Shown piece by piece: positions 9,162-17,156 of a stretch of DNA of 64,000 bases. The translations under genes were made by a program, and so were the position numbers. A model generated the notes under the pieces. The model did not search any database. It saw only the letters and a program-made list of their open reading frames with translations, and was not told where the DNA came from. How positions within the stretch are numbered: the stretch's first letter is position 1; each line of letters begins with the position of its first letter. The stretch spans positions 1 through 64,000 of the forward strand of contig CACKZV010000006.1 of NCBI GenBank assembly GCA_902604795.1. The letters run 5' to 3'. The DNA is from an uncultured Pelagibacteraceae bacterium (GTDB lineage Bacteria > Pseudomonadota > Alphaproteobacteria > Pelagibacterales > Pelagibacteraceae).

Positions 9162-9554
9162 ATGACAATATTTAAAAAAATTTCTGAAAATGAAGCTACT
9201 GGAAAAGTAAAAGAAATTTTTGAAGAAATAAAAGAAGCAAGACAAATAACAGAAATTCCGAATTTTTGGAAAACTATGGCTAATAGTCCTGAAACATTAG
9301 AAAGAACCTGGAGATCATTACAGCAAGTAATGGGAAAAGGTGAATTAGACCCTGCCGTAAAGGAGCTCATATATGTTGCAGTTTCAATTACTAACAATTG
9401 CGAATATTGTATTAAATCTCATTCTTTAGCCGCCAGAAAAAAAGGTGCCACAGATGGAATGATAAATGAAATGATTGCAATTGTTGGAATGGCAAATGAA
9501 ACAAATCGTTTAGTTGAAGGTTATCAAGTAGAAGTAGACGACTTTCTCAAATAA
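9162..9554 (+). CDS. AhpD/carboxymuconolactone decarboxylase-like protein
   Basis: A 130-residue all-helical protein of the AhpD-like superfamily. The redox motif NNCEYCIKSHSLAARKKG carries the CxxC pair near 81-84 and the following His, as in alkylhydroperoxidase-type members. AhpD-like proteins act as disulfide reductases or peroxidases in the cytosol, often as oligomers. It has a good ribosome site (aaggag) 12 bp after the ATPase stop and is followed 1 bp later by the DUF952 gene, so it probably shares the transporter transcript. A role in detoxifying peroxides or processing the imported solute is inference only. Confidence 0.83.
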   Translation: MTIFKKISENEATGKVKEIFEEIKEARQITEIPNFWKTMANSPETLERTWRSLQQVMGKGELDPAVKELIYVAVSITNNCEYCIKSHSLAARKKGATDGMINEMIAIVGMANETNRLVEGYQVEVDDFLK

Positions 9555-9555
9555 A

Positions 9556-9900
9556 ATGAATTTTGATTTTGTTTACAAGATATGTACAAAATCTGAGTGG
9601 AGTGAGGCAAAACAAAATAATGTTTTCAAAGGCACTGCATTAGATTTAAAAGATGGTTATATCCATTTTTCAGATAAAGATCAGGTCAAGCCAACACTAA
9701 ATAAGTTTTATATTAATCAAACTAATTTAATAATTCTTAAAGTTGATGCTCTTAAATTAAAAAATCTGGTTTGGGAGCAATCAACGGATGGCAACATCTT
9801 TCCACATTTATACTCAGACCTAGATTTAGATTTTGTAGTTAAAGAATTTATGATTGATTTAAAAGATGACGGTAAGCATGATCTGCCAGACGAATTTTAA
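9556..9900 (+). CDS. DUF952 family protein
   Basis: This 114-residue protein matches the DUF952 pattern: an N-terminal YKICTKSEW, then DLKDGYIHFS with the typical Ile-His-Phe-Ser, a hydrophobic strand LIILKVDALKL, and a late FPHLYSDLDLDFVV. The family is related to ADP-ribosyl-transferase-like folds but has no settled function. No signal peptide or membrane segment is present. It is the last gene of the rightward block and ends 3 bp before the convergent SMR gene. Confidence 0.78.
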   Translation: MNFDFVYKICTKSEWSEAKQNNVFKGTALDLKDGYIHFSDKDQVKPTLNKFYINQTNLIILKVDALKLKNLVWEQSTDGNIFPHLYSDLDLDFVVKEFMIDLKDDGKHDLPDEF

Positions 9901-9903
9901 TAT

Positions 9904-10239
9904 TTAATTTGATTTTCCAATTAAATTAACAATTAAAACTCCAGATATAATTAATATTAGACCTATAATTGTAAAAAAGTCGGGAATTTGGTTAAATTTA
10001 TAAATACCAACAACTGAAGTAGCTATTATACATAAGCCTGCAAATGAAGCATAAGTTACGCCAACAGGAATAGTTTTCATAACTAAAGACAGCGTATACA
10101 TGCATGCTACAATTGTTATTGCAGTAAAAACGCTTGGTAAAAAAATTGTAAAACCATTTGCTGCCTTTGCAAAACCATTTGATGCTGTACCAAGGGCAAC
10201 TGCAATAATTAGAATTATATAAGCAGTTAGATTACTCAT
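9904..10239 (-). CDS. SMR-family four-helix membrane protein without the usual Glu14
   Basis: The 111-residue protein aligns without gaps to EmrE-type small multidrug resistance proteins: four helices, FAKAANGFT, IPVGVTYASFAGL and a final VLIVNLIGKSN. The membrane glutamate at position 14, which binds protons and substrate in EmrE, is Val here (IIAVALGT). The aromatic corresponding to Trp63 is Phe. A proton-drug antiport role is therefore doubtful, although the fold is clear. It is the last gene of a leftward run of seven small genes. A paralog with the same loss lies at 38664-38999. Confidence 0.85.
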   Translation of the reverse strand: MSNLTAYIILIIAVALGTASNGFAKAANGFTIFLPSVFTAITIVACMYTLSLVMKTIPVGVTYASFAGLCIIATSVVGIYKFNQIPDFFTIIGLILIISGVLIVNLIGKSN

Positions 10240-10286
10240 AACTAAAGAATAATATATCCTTAATTAATATCTACAACTTTTCTAAT

Positions 10287-10784
10287 TTATTTAATTATTA
10301 TAGGACCGACCATTCCACTTTCGTAGTGACCAGGAATATTACATGCCATTTCTAAAGAAATATCTTTTGAAAACTTCCATATAATTTCTCCTGTTTTATT
10401 TGGCTCTAGCATTACACTATTTGCGTGTTTGTGGCCCAATGAATGATCTTTTTTTGACATTTCTTTCATTTTTTTATGATCAATTCGGTCGCCTAAAAGA
10501 ATATCATGTTCAATTAATCTTGCCATTTCGGGTTGGTGATCAATATGCATCTTTTTAGTGCCAATATTATATTCATGCACCAATTCACCTAAATTTTTAA
10601 CAATTATTTTTACTGTTTCACCTTTTTTAACTTGAATTGAACTTGGCTCATAATAATTGTCATACATCTTTACTTCTATTACTCTTGTAACTTCATTTGG
10701 ATCGCCCTTAGACCCAATCATCTTCATTGAAGCTGCATTAGAATTAAAGGCGATAAAAATAAATAAAAGTATAAGTTTTTTCAC
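10287..10784 (-). CDS. Periplasmic cupredoxin-like copper protein
   Basis: A 165-residue secreted protein: signal peptide to about residue 18 (FIAFNSNAAS), then a cupredoxin beta-barrel with IQVKKGETVKIIVKN. Candidate copper ligands are the His in ELVHEYN (near 67) and the C-terminal ACNIPGHYESGM (Cys near 147, His near 152, Met near 157). A His- and Met-rich insertion (HIDHQPEM, KKDHSLGHKHAN) lies between them and could bind extra copper, as in periplasmic copper-tolerance cupredoxins. Electron transfer or copper handling are the likely roles. Its start codon overlaps the end of the upstream NTF2-like gene by one base. Confidence 0.82.
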   Translation of the reverse strand: MKKLILLFIFIAFNSNAASMKMIGSKGDPNEVTRVIEVKMYDNYYEPSSIQVKKGETVKIIVKNLGELVHEYNIGTKKMHIDHQPEMARLIEHDILLGDRIDHKKMKEMSKKDHSLGHKHANSVMLEPNKTGEIIWKFSKDISLEMACNIPGHYESGMVGPIIIK

Positions 10785-11104
10785 TATTTAGGCATTGGTG
10801 TTGCGCCAGTCTCTAAACTCATGATTTTTCCATTATCATATTTGTAGACTGCCATTACTGCTTCAGTATTTCCATCATCAAATGTTACAAATGCGTGGTG
10901 TACACCAACTTCATCATTTTCATATACAACTCTAGTATCTCTTTGATTAATATCACCGCTCATCGCCCATTTGATCACTTCAGCTTTACCTAAAGTATTT
11001 CCTGATTTATGCATTGTGAATTTGAAATCATCATGCAAAAGTTCATTCATAGCTGCTTCATCTTTATTTTTTAATGCAGCACTGTATTTTTCTAAAATTG
11101 ACAT
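10784..11104 (-). CDS. NTF2/SnoaL-like small protein
   Basis: A 106-residue alpha+beta protein with the NTF2-like pattern: an N-terminal helix (ILEKYSAALKNKDEAAMNELLHDDFKFTMHKSG), then LGKAEVIKWAMSGD and three strands ending in YKYDNGKIMSLETG. NTF2-like folds bind small hydrophobic molecules or act as isomerases; no catalytic residues can be assigned. It has a ribosome site (aggag) and lies between the DUF1330 and cupredoxin genes in a single leftward run. Cytosolic. Confidence 0.72.
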   Translation of the reverse strand: MSILEKYSAALKNKDEAAMNELLHDDFKFTMHKSGNTLGKAEVIKWAMSGDINQRDTRVVYENDEVGVHHAFVTFDDGNTEAVMAVYKYDNGKIMSLETGATPMPK

Positions 11105-11138
11105 ATTATTCTCCTAATCTTCTATTAATTTATTATGT

Positions 11139-11426
11139 TTATATACCATCTACAATTATAGAATTTGACACAGCATTGTCGTGTCTTATTTGCCTAATTG
11201 GTTTATATTCCTCAGAATTATACCATTCCATTGCTTTTTCTCTTGATGGAAATTTAATCACAATATTTCTTTCATTTGGCCAATCACCTTCTATTATATT
11301 CATTTCTCCACCTCGAACTAAATATTCCCCACCAAATTTTTCAACAACAGATTTTACCTTCGAAACATATTCTTTATAATTTTCAGGATTGTTAACAGTT
11401 ATGTTTGCTAATAGATATGCGCTCAC
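11139..11426 (-). CDS. DUF1330 family protein (dimeric alpha/beta-barrel fold)
   Basis: The 95-residue protein shows the DUF1330 signature: AYLLANITVNNPENYKEYV at the N-terminus, GGEYLVRGGEMNIIEGDWPN in the middle, and IKFPSREKAMEWYNSEEYKPI near the end. DUF1330 proteins are ferredoxin-like dimeric alpha/beta barrels, related in fold to EthD and heme-degrading monooxygenases, with unknown chemistry. The start is GTG, well placed after aaggagg. It is one of three such small barrels in this operon. Confidence 0.83.
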   Translation of the reverse strand: MSAYLLANITVNNPENYKEYVSKVKSVVEKFGGEYLVRGGEMNIIEGDWPNERNIVIKFPSREKAMEWYNSEEYKPIRQIRHDNAVSNSIIVDGI

Positions 11427-11456
11427 TAAACCTCCTTTTTATAAGTAAATTTTAAT

Positions 11457-11780
11457 TTATTCTGCAGGTTTAATAACAGACTTTGAGGCATTTGCAGCAT
11501 TTTCAAAAGCTTTATTGTAGTCAATAACTTCGTGTACCATCAAATCATCCATAAGACCTGAATTTTTAAAAGCAATCTTCAATGCAAGTGCTTGTTCATA
11601 ATCTCCTTCTACACATGAGATAACATCAAATCTACCTCTTACCCATTCATAGCTGATCAATTTTAAACCAGCCGCCTCAGTAACTTTTTTAGTAGATGCA
11701 TATCTATCTGCAGAAGGATCATTTTGCATTCTTTTCATTAACTCTGCACTTATTTTACCAATCAAATAAAATCTTGCCAT
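11457..11780 (-). CDS. GYD-domain-like small protein
   Basis: About 107 residues starting with MARFYLIGKISAELM. The stretch VTEAAGLKLISYEWVRGRFDVISCVEGDYEQAL resembles GYD-domain proteins, where a GRYD-like motif lies in a ferredoxin-like dimeric barrel. I chose the ATG at 11780, one base after the upstream stop; a TTG at 11792 would overlap that gene. Function is unknown. The C-terminal 15 residues are Ala/Lys-rich and probably flexible. Confidence 0.7.
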   Translation of the reverse strand: MARFYLIGKISAELMKRMQNDPSADRYASTKKVTEAAGLKLISYEWVRGRFDVISCVEGDYEQALALKIAFKNSGLMDDLMVHEVIDYNKAFENAANASKSVIKPAE

Positions 11781-11781
11781 A

Positions 11782-12072
11782 TTACATTTCAACTTTTGTC
11801 AAATCCCAAGCAGTCATTTTCTCAACACACTCATCGTAGATTGGCTTTCCAACTGGATGTGTACCAGATACTAGTTCTTTCATTTTTTCCATATTATGAA
11901 CAAATACCTTAAACATTACCCCACTTTTATCTGGCTTTACCGCTCCTATAGTTTTTTCTGGATGAGCTGCTGATTTTCTTACACTCATACCCTCATCAGA
12001 TTGCATCCATCCCATAAATTTTTCAAGCTTTCCTTCTTTCAAATCTACGATCACTAAAACTTCTTTTTCCAT
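11782..12072 (-). CDS. Small uncharacterised protein, probable dimeric alpha/beta barrel
   Basis: I do not recognise this 96-residue protein by family. Its pattern, strand (EVLVIVDLKEG), helix (KLEKFMGWMQSDEGMSVRKSAAH), strand (TIGAVKPDKSGVMFKVFVHN), helix (MEKMKELVSGTHPVGKPIYDECVEKM), suggests a ferredoxin-like fold similar to its operon neighbours. It has no signal peptide. A clear ribosome site (ggag) precedes its ATG. It is the second gene of the leftward operon and abuts the GYD-like gene. Confidence 0.65.
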   Translation of the reverse strand: MEKEVLVIVDLKEGKLEKFMGWMQSDEGMSVRKSAAHPEKTIGAVKPDKSGVMFKVFVHNMEKMKELVSGTHPVGKPIYDECVEKMTAWDLTKVEM

Positions 12073-12093
12073 ATTGTTTCTCCTTTCTTTAAT

Positions 12094-12477
12094 TTATTTT
12101 TTCATTGCATTGAACATGCTAAGTGTATCATCAAAGGTCATCATGACTTTAGTTTTTCCTTCATCACTAGATTCAAAATAATGACCAAACATAGTATCCA
12201 TATTGTCAGCAGTTGCATGAACTCTAACAAAAACTTTGTTACCTTCACTAATCATATCTAAAACTTTTAAATGAAAATTTGGCCATATCGCCGGAATTTT
12301 TGACATAGCAGCCATCATAGCTTGTTTACCTTTATGTACTCCTGATAACGGATGAACACCCTCTTTACCTGGAAATGTCCATACAATATTATCATCAATC
12401 ATTTCATTAAAAAAAGTTTCCATATCGCCTTTACCAAATAGCTCATATGCTTTTCTTGTTTGCTCTTTTACGTCCAT
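12094..12477 (-). CDS. SnoaL-like (NTF2-fold) protein
   Basis: A 127-residue SnoaL-like protein: N-terminal helix (TRKAYELFGKGDMETFFNEMID), the DNIVWTFPGKEG turn, SGVHKGKQAMMAAM, then KVLDMISEGNKVFVRVHATAD and a last strand MMTFDDTLSMF. This is the common layout of ketosteroid-isomerase/limonene-epoxide-hydrolase relatives. It is the first gene of the leftward small-protein operon, with a good ribosome site (aaagg) just upstream. The substrate is unknown. Confidence 0.76.
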   Translation of the reverse strand: MDVKEQTRKAYELFGKGDMETFFNEMIDDNIVWTFPGKEGVHPLSGVHKGKQAMMAAMSKIPAIWPNFHLKVLDMISEGNKVFVRVHATADNMDTMFGHYFESSDEGKTKVMMTFDDTLSMFNAMKK

Positions 12478-12561
12478 AGTTTCTCCTTTATAAGATCATT
12501 ATATTAGAATTTATTATAAGAGAGAAATGTAATGAATTTATTACAGCGCTGCTATGCGTGA

Positions 12562-13563
12562 TTATATCCAGTGAGGATAGGGAAGACCTTTTTCTTGTAA
12601 AAAAGATTTATTAAACATCTTTGAGTTGTATTTATCAGATTTATCACAGAGAATTGTCACAATTGTTTTACCTGGACCTAAAAGTTTACCCAATCTTATT
12701 GCTCCAGCAATGTTTACTCCACAACTTGTACCTAAACTTAAACCTTCCTTTTCAATTAAATCAAATAAAACAGGCAAAGACTCATGATCACTTATTGAAA
12801 ATGCTCCATCAATTTTTGCTTTTGCAAAATTTGCAGTAACTCTACTAGATCCAATACCTTCAGTTATTGAACCACCTTCACTCTTTAATTCACCATTTTC
12901 AATGTAACTATAAAGAGACGAACCTGTTGGATCAGATAAATATATTTTAATATCTTTATTCTTTTCTTTTAAAAAACTACTTACTCCTGCAATTGTGCCA
13001 CCAGTACCTGATGAACATACAAAACCATCAATTTTGCCGTCAGTTTGTTCCCATATTTCTGGCCCTGTTGTTTCATAATGACCTTTTGAATTTGCAGTAT
13101 TATCAAATTGATTAGCCCAAACTACACCGTGATTGTTACTACTCTTCAACTCATCAGCCAATCTTCCTGCATATTTAACAAAGTTATTTTCATCTTTATA
13201 AGGTTTTGGTGGAACCAACCTTAAATCAGCTCCAATATTTCTTAATAAATCTTTTTTTTCTTGTGTTTGATTATCGTTCATCACGATAATTGTTTTATAA
13301 CCAATAGAATTTCCTAAAAGACATAACCCAATCCCAGTATTACCAGCAGTTCCCTCAACAATTGTTCCACCTTTTGAAATTAGTTTTTTTTCTTCAGCAT
13401 CTCTTATTAAAGCTAGAGCCGCTCTATCTTTTACAGAGCCACCTGGATTAAGGTACTCTGCTTTTCCATAAATATTACAACCTGTAATTTCTGATGCAGC
13501 TTTTAATTTAAATAATGGAGTGTTTCCTATTGCTTCGACAAAATTATTTTGTAAAGTTTTCAT
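12562..13563 (-). CDS. cysK: Cysteine synthase (O-acetylserine sulfhydrylase)
   Basis: The 333-residue enzyme belongs to fold-type II PLP enzymes. NPGGSVKDR near 41-49 holds the Schiff-base Lys, [10 protein letters not shown] is the substrate loop (a TSGNTG variant), and [15 protein letters not shown] binds PLP phosphate. It makes cysteine from O-acetylserine and sulfide in the cytosol. Its ATG overlaps the cysE stop in an ATGA arrangement, so the two steps of cysteine synthesis are translationally coupled. The TAGNTG variant and C-terminal length resemble CBS-like relatives, so another beta-replacement reaction is possible. Confidence 0.9.
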   Translation of the reverse strand: MKTLQNNFVEAIGNTPLFKLKAASEITGCNIYGKAEYLNPGGSVKDRAALALIRDAEEKKLISKGGTIVEGTAGNTGIGLCLLGNSIGYKTIIVMNDNQTQEKKDLLRNIGADLRLVPPKPYKDENNFVKYAGRLADELKSSNNHGVVWANQFDNTANSKGHYETTGPEIWEQTDGKIDGFVCSSGTGGTIAGVSSFLKEKNKDIKIYLSDPTGSSLYSYIENGELKSEGGSITEGIGSSRVTANFAKAKIDGAFSISDHESLPVLFDLIEKEGLSLGTSCGVNIAGAIRLGKLLGPGKTIVTILCDKSDKYNSKMFNKSFLQEKGLPYPHWI

Positions 13564-14141
13564 ACATCAAGCTTTGTATCACCCCCTGGTGCAACACCAT
13601 AGGGTTTAAATTCTTCAGACGCGGTTCCTACATTTTTTGCAGGAATACCAACCATTACTGCATTTTCTGGAACATCTTTTGTAACAACAGCGTTTGCTCC
13701 AATTTTTGCATTTTTACCAACTACAACTGGTCCAAGTATTTGTGCACCTGATCCAACAACAACATTTTCTTTTAATGTTGGATGTCTCTTAATATTTCTT
13801 TGATTGTCTGAATTTATACTTGGAGCAATTCCGCCTAATGTTGCCATGTGATAGATAGTAACGTTATCTCCAATATCAGATGTTTCTCCAATTACTACTC
13901 CCATACCATGATCTATAAAAAGATTTTTTCCAATTTTAGCATTTGGATGGATTTCAATACCTGTTAAAAATCTTGAGAACTGAGAAATTATTCTTGCAAC
14001 AAGATGAAATTTTGCAATTGAAAAAAAATTTGCAATTCTATGAAAAAATACTGCTTTAACACCAGGATAAGTTAGTATTAAACTTAACTTTGATCTTGCA
14101 GCAGGATCTCTTTTAATTATCGACTCTAAAAAATCATTCAT
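13560..14141 (-). CDS. cysE: Serine O-acetyltransferase
   Basis: This 193-residue left-handed beta-helix acetyltransferase shows hexapeptide repeats from about residue 65 on and the active-site motif [18 protein letters not shown], with the catalytic His in DHGMG. It transfers acetyl from acetyl-CoA to serine, giving the substrate of the downstream cysteine synthase. It is the short type lacking the large N-terminal helical domain of E. coli CysE. It heads the cysE-cysK pair. Just upstream lies the small Cys-rich gene. Confidence 0.92.
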   Translation of the reverse strand: MNDFLESIIKRDPAARSKLSLILTYPGVKAVFFHRIANFFSIAKFHLVARIISQFSRFLTGIEIHPNAKIGKNLFIDHGMGVVIGETSDIGDNVTIYHMATLGGIAPSINSDNQRNIKRHPTLKENVVVGSGAQILGPVVVGKNAKIGANAVVTKDVPENAVMVGIPAKNVGTASEEFKPYGVAPGGDTKLDV

Positions 14142-14171
14142 GTTTATTTAAGATTAGTTATTAAAATTTAA

Positions 14172-14282
14172 CTACTTGTTACAACAGCAGTTTTCTGATG
14201 ATGGTTTGCAATCACAGTTTTTACAAACGCATCTTTCACAAGAACAGTTTTTACATTTACAGTGTGTATTATTGCATGCCAT
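14172..14282 (-). CDS. 36-residue Cys-rich protein, metallothionein-like
   Basis: The minus strand encodes MACNNTHCKCKNCSCERC followed by 18 more residues and a TAG stop. Twelve of 36 residues are Cys. Cys at 8, 10, 13, 15, 18, 20, 23 and 25 follow a strict CxCxx repeat of period five, then a CCC cluster lies at 32-34. Lys is common and there is no hydrophobic core or signal peptide. This is what a metal-thiolate cluster protein looks like. It does not resemble the cyanobacterial SmtA pattern. The gene lies between cysE (30 bp) and the persulfide dioxygenase (54 bp), all leftward. Binding of zinc, cadmium or copper is inferred from composition. No strong ribosome site is seen. Confidence 0.72.
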   Translation of the reverse strand: MACNNTHCKCKNCSCERCVCKNCDCKPSSENCCCNK

Positions 14283-14336
14283 GATAGTTATATAATTGTA
14301 TATTTTTTAAAAACAATACTAATAATAACCCTGATT

Positions 14337-15029
14337 TTAGAGTTCTTTAAGCGTTAATCCCTTAAGATTTGCAGGTACTGCAATATCCATCATTTTTGGA
14401 TTAGCAAGATTAAGATTATCCATTATTTCAGCATATTCCTCTTTTGAGCTAACTTGTAATCGAGGATTATTACTTTTCTCACTACCAATTGTCGAAAACT
14501 TTTTACCATTATAATCATGCGCAGGATAAACAAGCGTTTCTTCAGGAAGTTTTAATAGTTTACCAAATAATGAGTCATAAGCTTCATGGGCGCTACCATT
14601 TTGAAAATCTGTTCTACCTGTCCCATTAATTAAAAGAGTATCTCCTGTAAAAATCCTATCTTTCATCAAATAACTATATGAACAATCTGTATGACCAGGA
14701 GTATAAATTGCTTTTAGCTCAATATTCTCGACATTTATATTTTCATCATCTTTTAATTTTATGTCAATAACCTCAGATTTAGAGTTTTCACCCATTATAC
14801 GAACACAATTAGTTCTTTGATTAAGCTCATTTAAACCAGTTACATGATCTGCATGAATATGAGTATCAATTACTTTTACAAGTTTTAATTCTAAACTTTC
14901 TAAAACTTTTATGTATTCATCAGTATGTTCAATTACTGGATCTATGATTAATGCCTCACGTCCTTTACCACTAGAAATAATATAAGTGTAAGTCGAGGAT
15001 TTAGTATCAAATAGTTGTTCAAAAATCAT
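14337..15029 (-). CDS. Persulfide dioxygenase, ETHE1-like (metallo-beta-lactamase fold)
   Basis: The 230-residue protein has the MBL-fold iron site of ETHE1-type enzymes: THIHADHVTG near 56-65, YTPGHTDCSYSY near 110, FTGDTLLINGTGRTDFQNG near 130-148, and YPAHDYNG near 171. The GTGRTDFQ segment is typical of persulfide dioxygenases rather than glyoxalase II. The enzyme oxidises glutathione persulfide to sulfite. It is followed in the same direction by the Cys-rich gene and preceded by the sulfide:quinone reductase gene, which makes its substrate. Confidence 0.88.
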   Translation of the reverse strand: MIFEQLFDTKSSTYTYIISSGKGREALIIDPVIEHTDEYIKVLESLELKLVKVIDTHIHADHVTGLNELNQRTNCVRIMGENSKSEVIDIKLKDDENINVENIELKAIYTPGHTDCSYSYLMKDRIFTGDTLLINGTGRTDFQNGSAHEAYDSLFGKLLKLPEETLVYPAHDYNGKKFSTIGSEKSNNPRLQVSSKEEYAEIMDNLNLANPKMMDIAVPANLKGLTLKEL

Positions 15030-15064
15030 AATTATAAAATATGTAAAATTTTATAAAATTGATA

Positions 15065-16306
15065 CTAATTTTCAATAGCTTTATGGTTAGGCTTACTCCA
15101 TTCTTTTCCTTTAAACATCACATTCCATTGCAACCAAGGAAATAGCTTTGATTTCATTTGCCAATATAAAGAGCTAGGTTTTGTTGGGTCAAAAGGTAAA
15201 CTTGGAGTTACTTTTCCACCATAACAAAATTCTGCTAACATAACTTTGCCGTAAGCAACTGTTAATGGACAAGCACCGTATCCATCATAAAGTCTATATG
15301 CTTCAGATGATTTATTGATATCTTTAATAATATTATGAGCAACTATTGGAGCTTGTTTTCTAACTGCTGCTCCTGTTTTTGCATTAGGTGCATTCATTAC
15401 ATCACCCAAACTATAAATATTTTCATATTTAGTATGTCTTAATGTTCCTTCTTTATGATCTACATCAACCCATCCACCAGCATCAGCTAATGGACTATTC
15501 CTAATAAAGTCTGGAGAAGTTTGAGGTGGTGTTACATGAATAAAATCAAATTTCTTTGTAACTTCTTTAGAATTACCATCTTTATCAGATTGTTTGAAGA
15601 CAGCCTCTTTGGCCTCTCCATTTACTGAAATTAAATTATGTTGGAAGCTTCTTTTAATACCATATGAGTCGCATATTTCATTTAGTGGACCTTGAAAATG
15701 AGGTACACCAAAAATTACTGGCTTAGCGCATAAAAATTCTAAATTACTATCTTTAAGAGCACCTTTTTTCTTTAAGTGATCAGCAGCTAAGTAAGCTATT
15801 TTTTGAGGTGCTCCTGCACACTTAATTGGCATTGGAGGTTCAGTAAATAATAAATTTCCTCCCTGCAAATTCTTTAAACATTCCCAAGTATAAACAGCCA
15901 TATCTGAACTATAATTAGTACAAACATTATTTTTTCCTAAAGTTTCTTTTAACCCAGCCACTCCATCAAAGTTTATTTTTAAACCAGGGCAAACTACTAA
16001 ATAGTCATATGAATATTCACCACCTGAAGTTTTCACTGAATTAGATTCAGGGGAAAAACTTTCAGCATATTCTTTAATCCAATTAACGTAACTAGGCATT
16101 ACAGATGACATTGGCTTAATAGTACTGTTTACATCATAAGCACCTGCACCCACTAAAGTCCATGCAGCTTGATATAAAGATTTTTCAGAAGGTTCTATGA
16201 TTGATATTGATAAGTCAGACTTTAAACTTTTTAGTCTTGTGGCAACTGATATACCAGCGCAACCACCACCGATAATCAAAATATTTGAGTGATTAGAATT
16301 ATTCAT
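15065..16306 (-). CDS. sqr: Sulfide:quinone oxidoreductase
   Basis: A 413-residue FAD disulfide reductase. The dinucleotide motif IIGGGCAGIS is near residues 9-18. Redox-Cys candidates are PIKCAGAPQK and YGACPLTVAYGK, both at conserved places for SQR of the human/mitochondrial-like type. The C-terminal part (LYWQMKSKLFPWLQWNVM) is amphipathic and fits peripheral membrane attachment. It oxidises sulfide, passes electrons to ubiquinone and loads the sulfur onto a thiol. I use the ATG at 16306; the open frame extends to a GTG at 16345. It heads the leftward sulfur operon and is divergent from the peroxiredoxin. Confidence 0.87.
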   Translation of the reverse strand: MNNSNHSNILIIGGGCAGISVATRLKSLKSDLSISIIEPSEKSLYQAAWTLVGAGAYDVNSTIKPMSSVMPSYVNWIKEYAESFSPESNSVKTSGGEYSYDYLVVCPGLKINFDGVAGLKETLGKNNVCTNYSSDMAVYTWECLKNLQGGNLLFTEPPMPIKCAGAPQKIAYLAADHLKKKGALKDSNLEFLCAKPVIFGVPHFQGPLNEICDSYGIKRSFQHNLISVNGEAKEAVFKQSDKDGNSKEVTKKFDFIHVTPPQTSPDFIRNSPLADAGGWVDVDHKEGTLRHTKYENIYSLGDVMNAPNAKTGAAVRKQAPIVAHNIIKDINKSSEAYRLYDGYGACPLTVAYGKVMLAEFCYGGKVTPSLPFDPTKPSSLYWQMKSKLFPWLQWNVMFKGKEWSKPNHKAIEN

Positions 16307-16379
16307 ATTAAAAAATCTAACACTTATAATTTGCTTAAGATACACGTCTTATAAGTTGTTTTTTCAAACTTAAATATCG

Positions 16380-16407
16380 TTGATAAACCTAATCAATAAT
16401 TTATAAT
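16380..16407 (+). promoter_or_regulatory. Probable sigma-70 promoter of the 1-Cys peroxiredoxin gene
   Basis: A ttgata hexamer at 16380-16385 and a perfect tataat at 16402-16407 are separated by 16 bases. They end 30 bases before the peroxiredoxin ATG, which has an aaggag ribosome site. In this AT-rich DNA such matches arise by chance, but spacing and position are right. Confidence 0.5.
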
Positions 16408-16437
16408 AGTTCTAATTAATTAAAAGGAGAGTGAAGA

Positions 16438-17097
16438 ATGTTAAAAATAAACAGTATGTGTCCTGATTTTCAATGCAAAACTACAGAGGGAGATATCTCT
16501 TTTCATGAGTGGCTTGGAGATAGTTGGGGCGTATTATTTTCTCACCCAAAAGATTTTACACCAGTTTGTACTACAGAATTAGGTTCATTGGGACAAATGA
16601 AAGCTGAGTTTGATGCAAGAAATGTAAAAGTAATCGGACTAAGTGTAGATGGAGTTGAGGATCACAAAAAATGGTTAGAAGATATTAAAGATGTATCTGG
16701 AACGATGCCTGATTATCCTATTATCGCTGATGAAGATTTAAAAGTTGCAAAACTTTTCAATATGTTAGAAGCTGATGCAGGAACAACCTCAATGGGAAGA
16801 ACAGCAGTTGATAACGAAACTGTTAGGACTATTTTTGTTGTAAGACCAGATAAAAGAATTGGTCTTTATTTAACTTACCCAATGGCTACAGGTAGAAATT
16901 TCCATGAAATTTTAAGAGCAATAGACTCAATGCAACTTACTGCAAAACATAGGGTTGCTACTCCAGCTAATTGGAAAAAAGGTGAAGACGTAGTTATTCT
17001 TCCTGCTGTAAAAGATGATGAGGCTAAAAAAATATATCCAGATGGATGGGAAACAGTTAAGCCTTACTTAAGAAAAGTTCCAGATCCTACAAAGTAA
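16438..17097 (+). CDS. 1-Cys peroxiredoxin (Prx6 type)
   Basis: The 219-residue protein has the peroxidatic motif HPKDFTPVCTTELG with Cys near 45, and the long C-terminal domain (YLTYPMATGRNFHEILRAIDSMQL, then ATPANWKKGEDVVILP) that marks Prx6/AhpE-like 1-Cys enzymes. It reduces hydrogen peroxide and organic or lipid peroxides in the cytosol. It stands alone with its own promoter, divergent from sqr, and ends at a 15-bp stem-loop. Linkage to the sulfide genes suggests defence against thiol-linked oxidative stress. Confidence 0.92.
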   Translation: MLKINSMCPDFQCKTTEGDISFHEWLGDSWGVLFSHPKDFTPVCTTELGSLGQMKAEFDARNVKVIGLSVDGVEDHKKWLEDIKDVSGTMPDYPIIADEDLKVAKLFNMLEADAGTTSMGRTAVDNETVRTIFVVRPDKRIGLYLTYPMATGRNFHEILRAIDSMQLTAKHRVATPANWKKGEDVVILPAVKDDEAKKIYPDGWETVKPYLRKVPDPTK

Positions 17098-17119
17098 AAA
17101 GGATATCGGATTAATTTAT

Positions 17120-17153
17120 AATCTCGGTTCTAATAAATATTAGAACTGAGATT
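17120..17153. terminator. Bidirectional terminator-like stem-loop
   Basis: A 15-bp stem (aatctcggttctaat / attagaactgagatt, one G-U pair) with a 4-base loop lies in the 59-bp gap between the convergent peroxiredoxin and racemase genes. It is placed to end both transcripts, although flanking T-runs are short. Confidence 0.75.
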
Positions 17154-17156
17154 AAA

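Noticed and set aside
13515-13751. Cys- and aromatic-rich plus-strand frame over cysK and cysE
   Set aside because: Antisense of hexapeptide repeats gives spurious Cys and Phe; unlike the 14172 gene it overlaps real genes completely.
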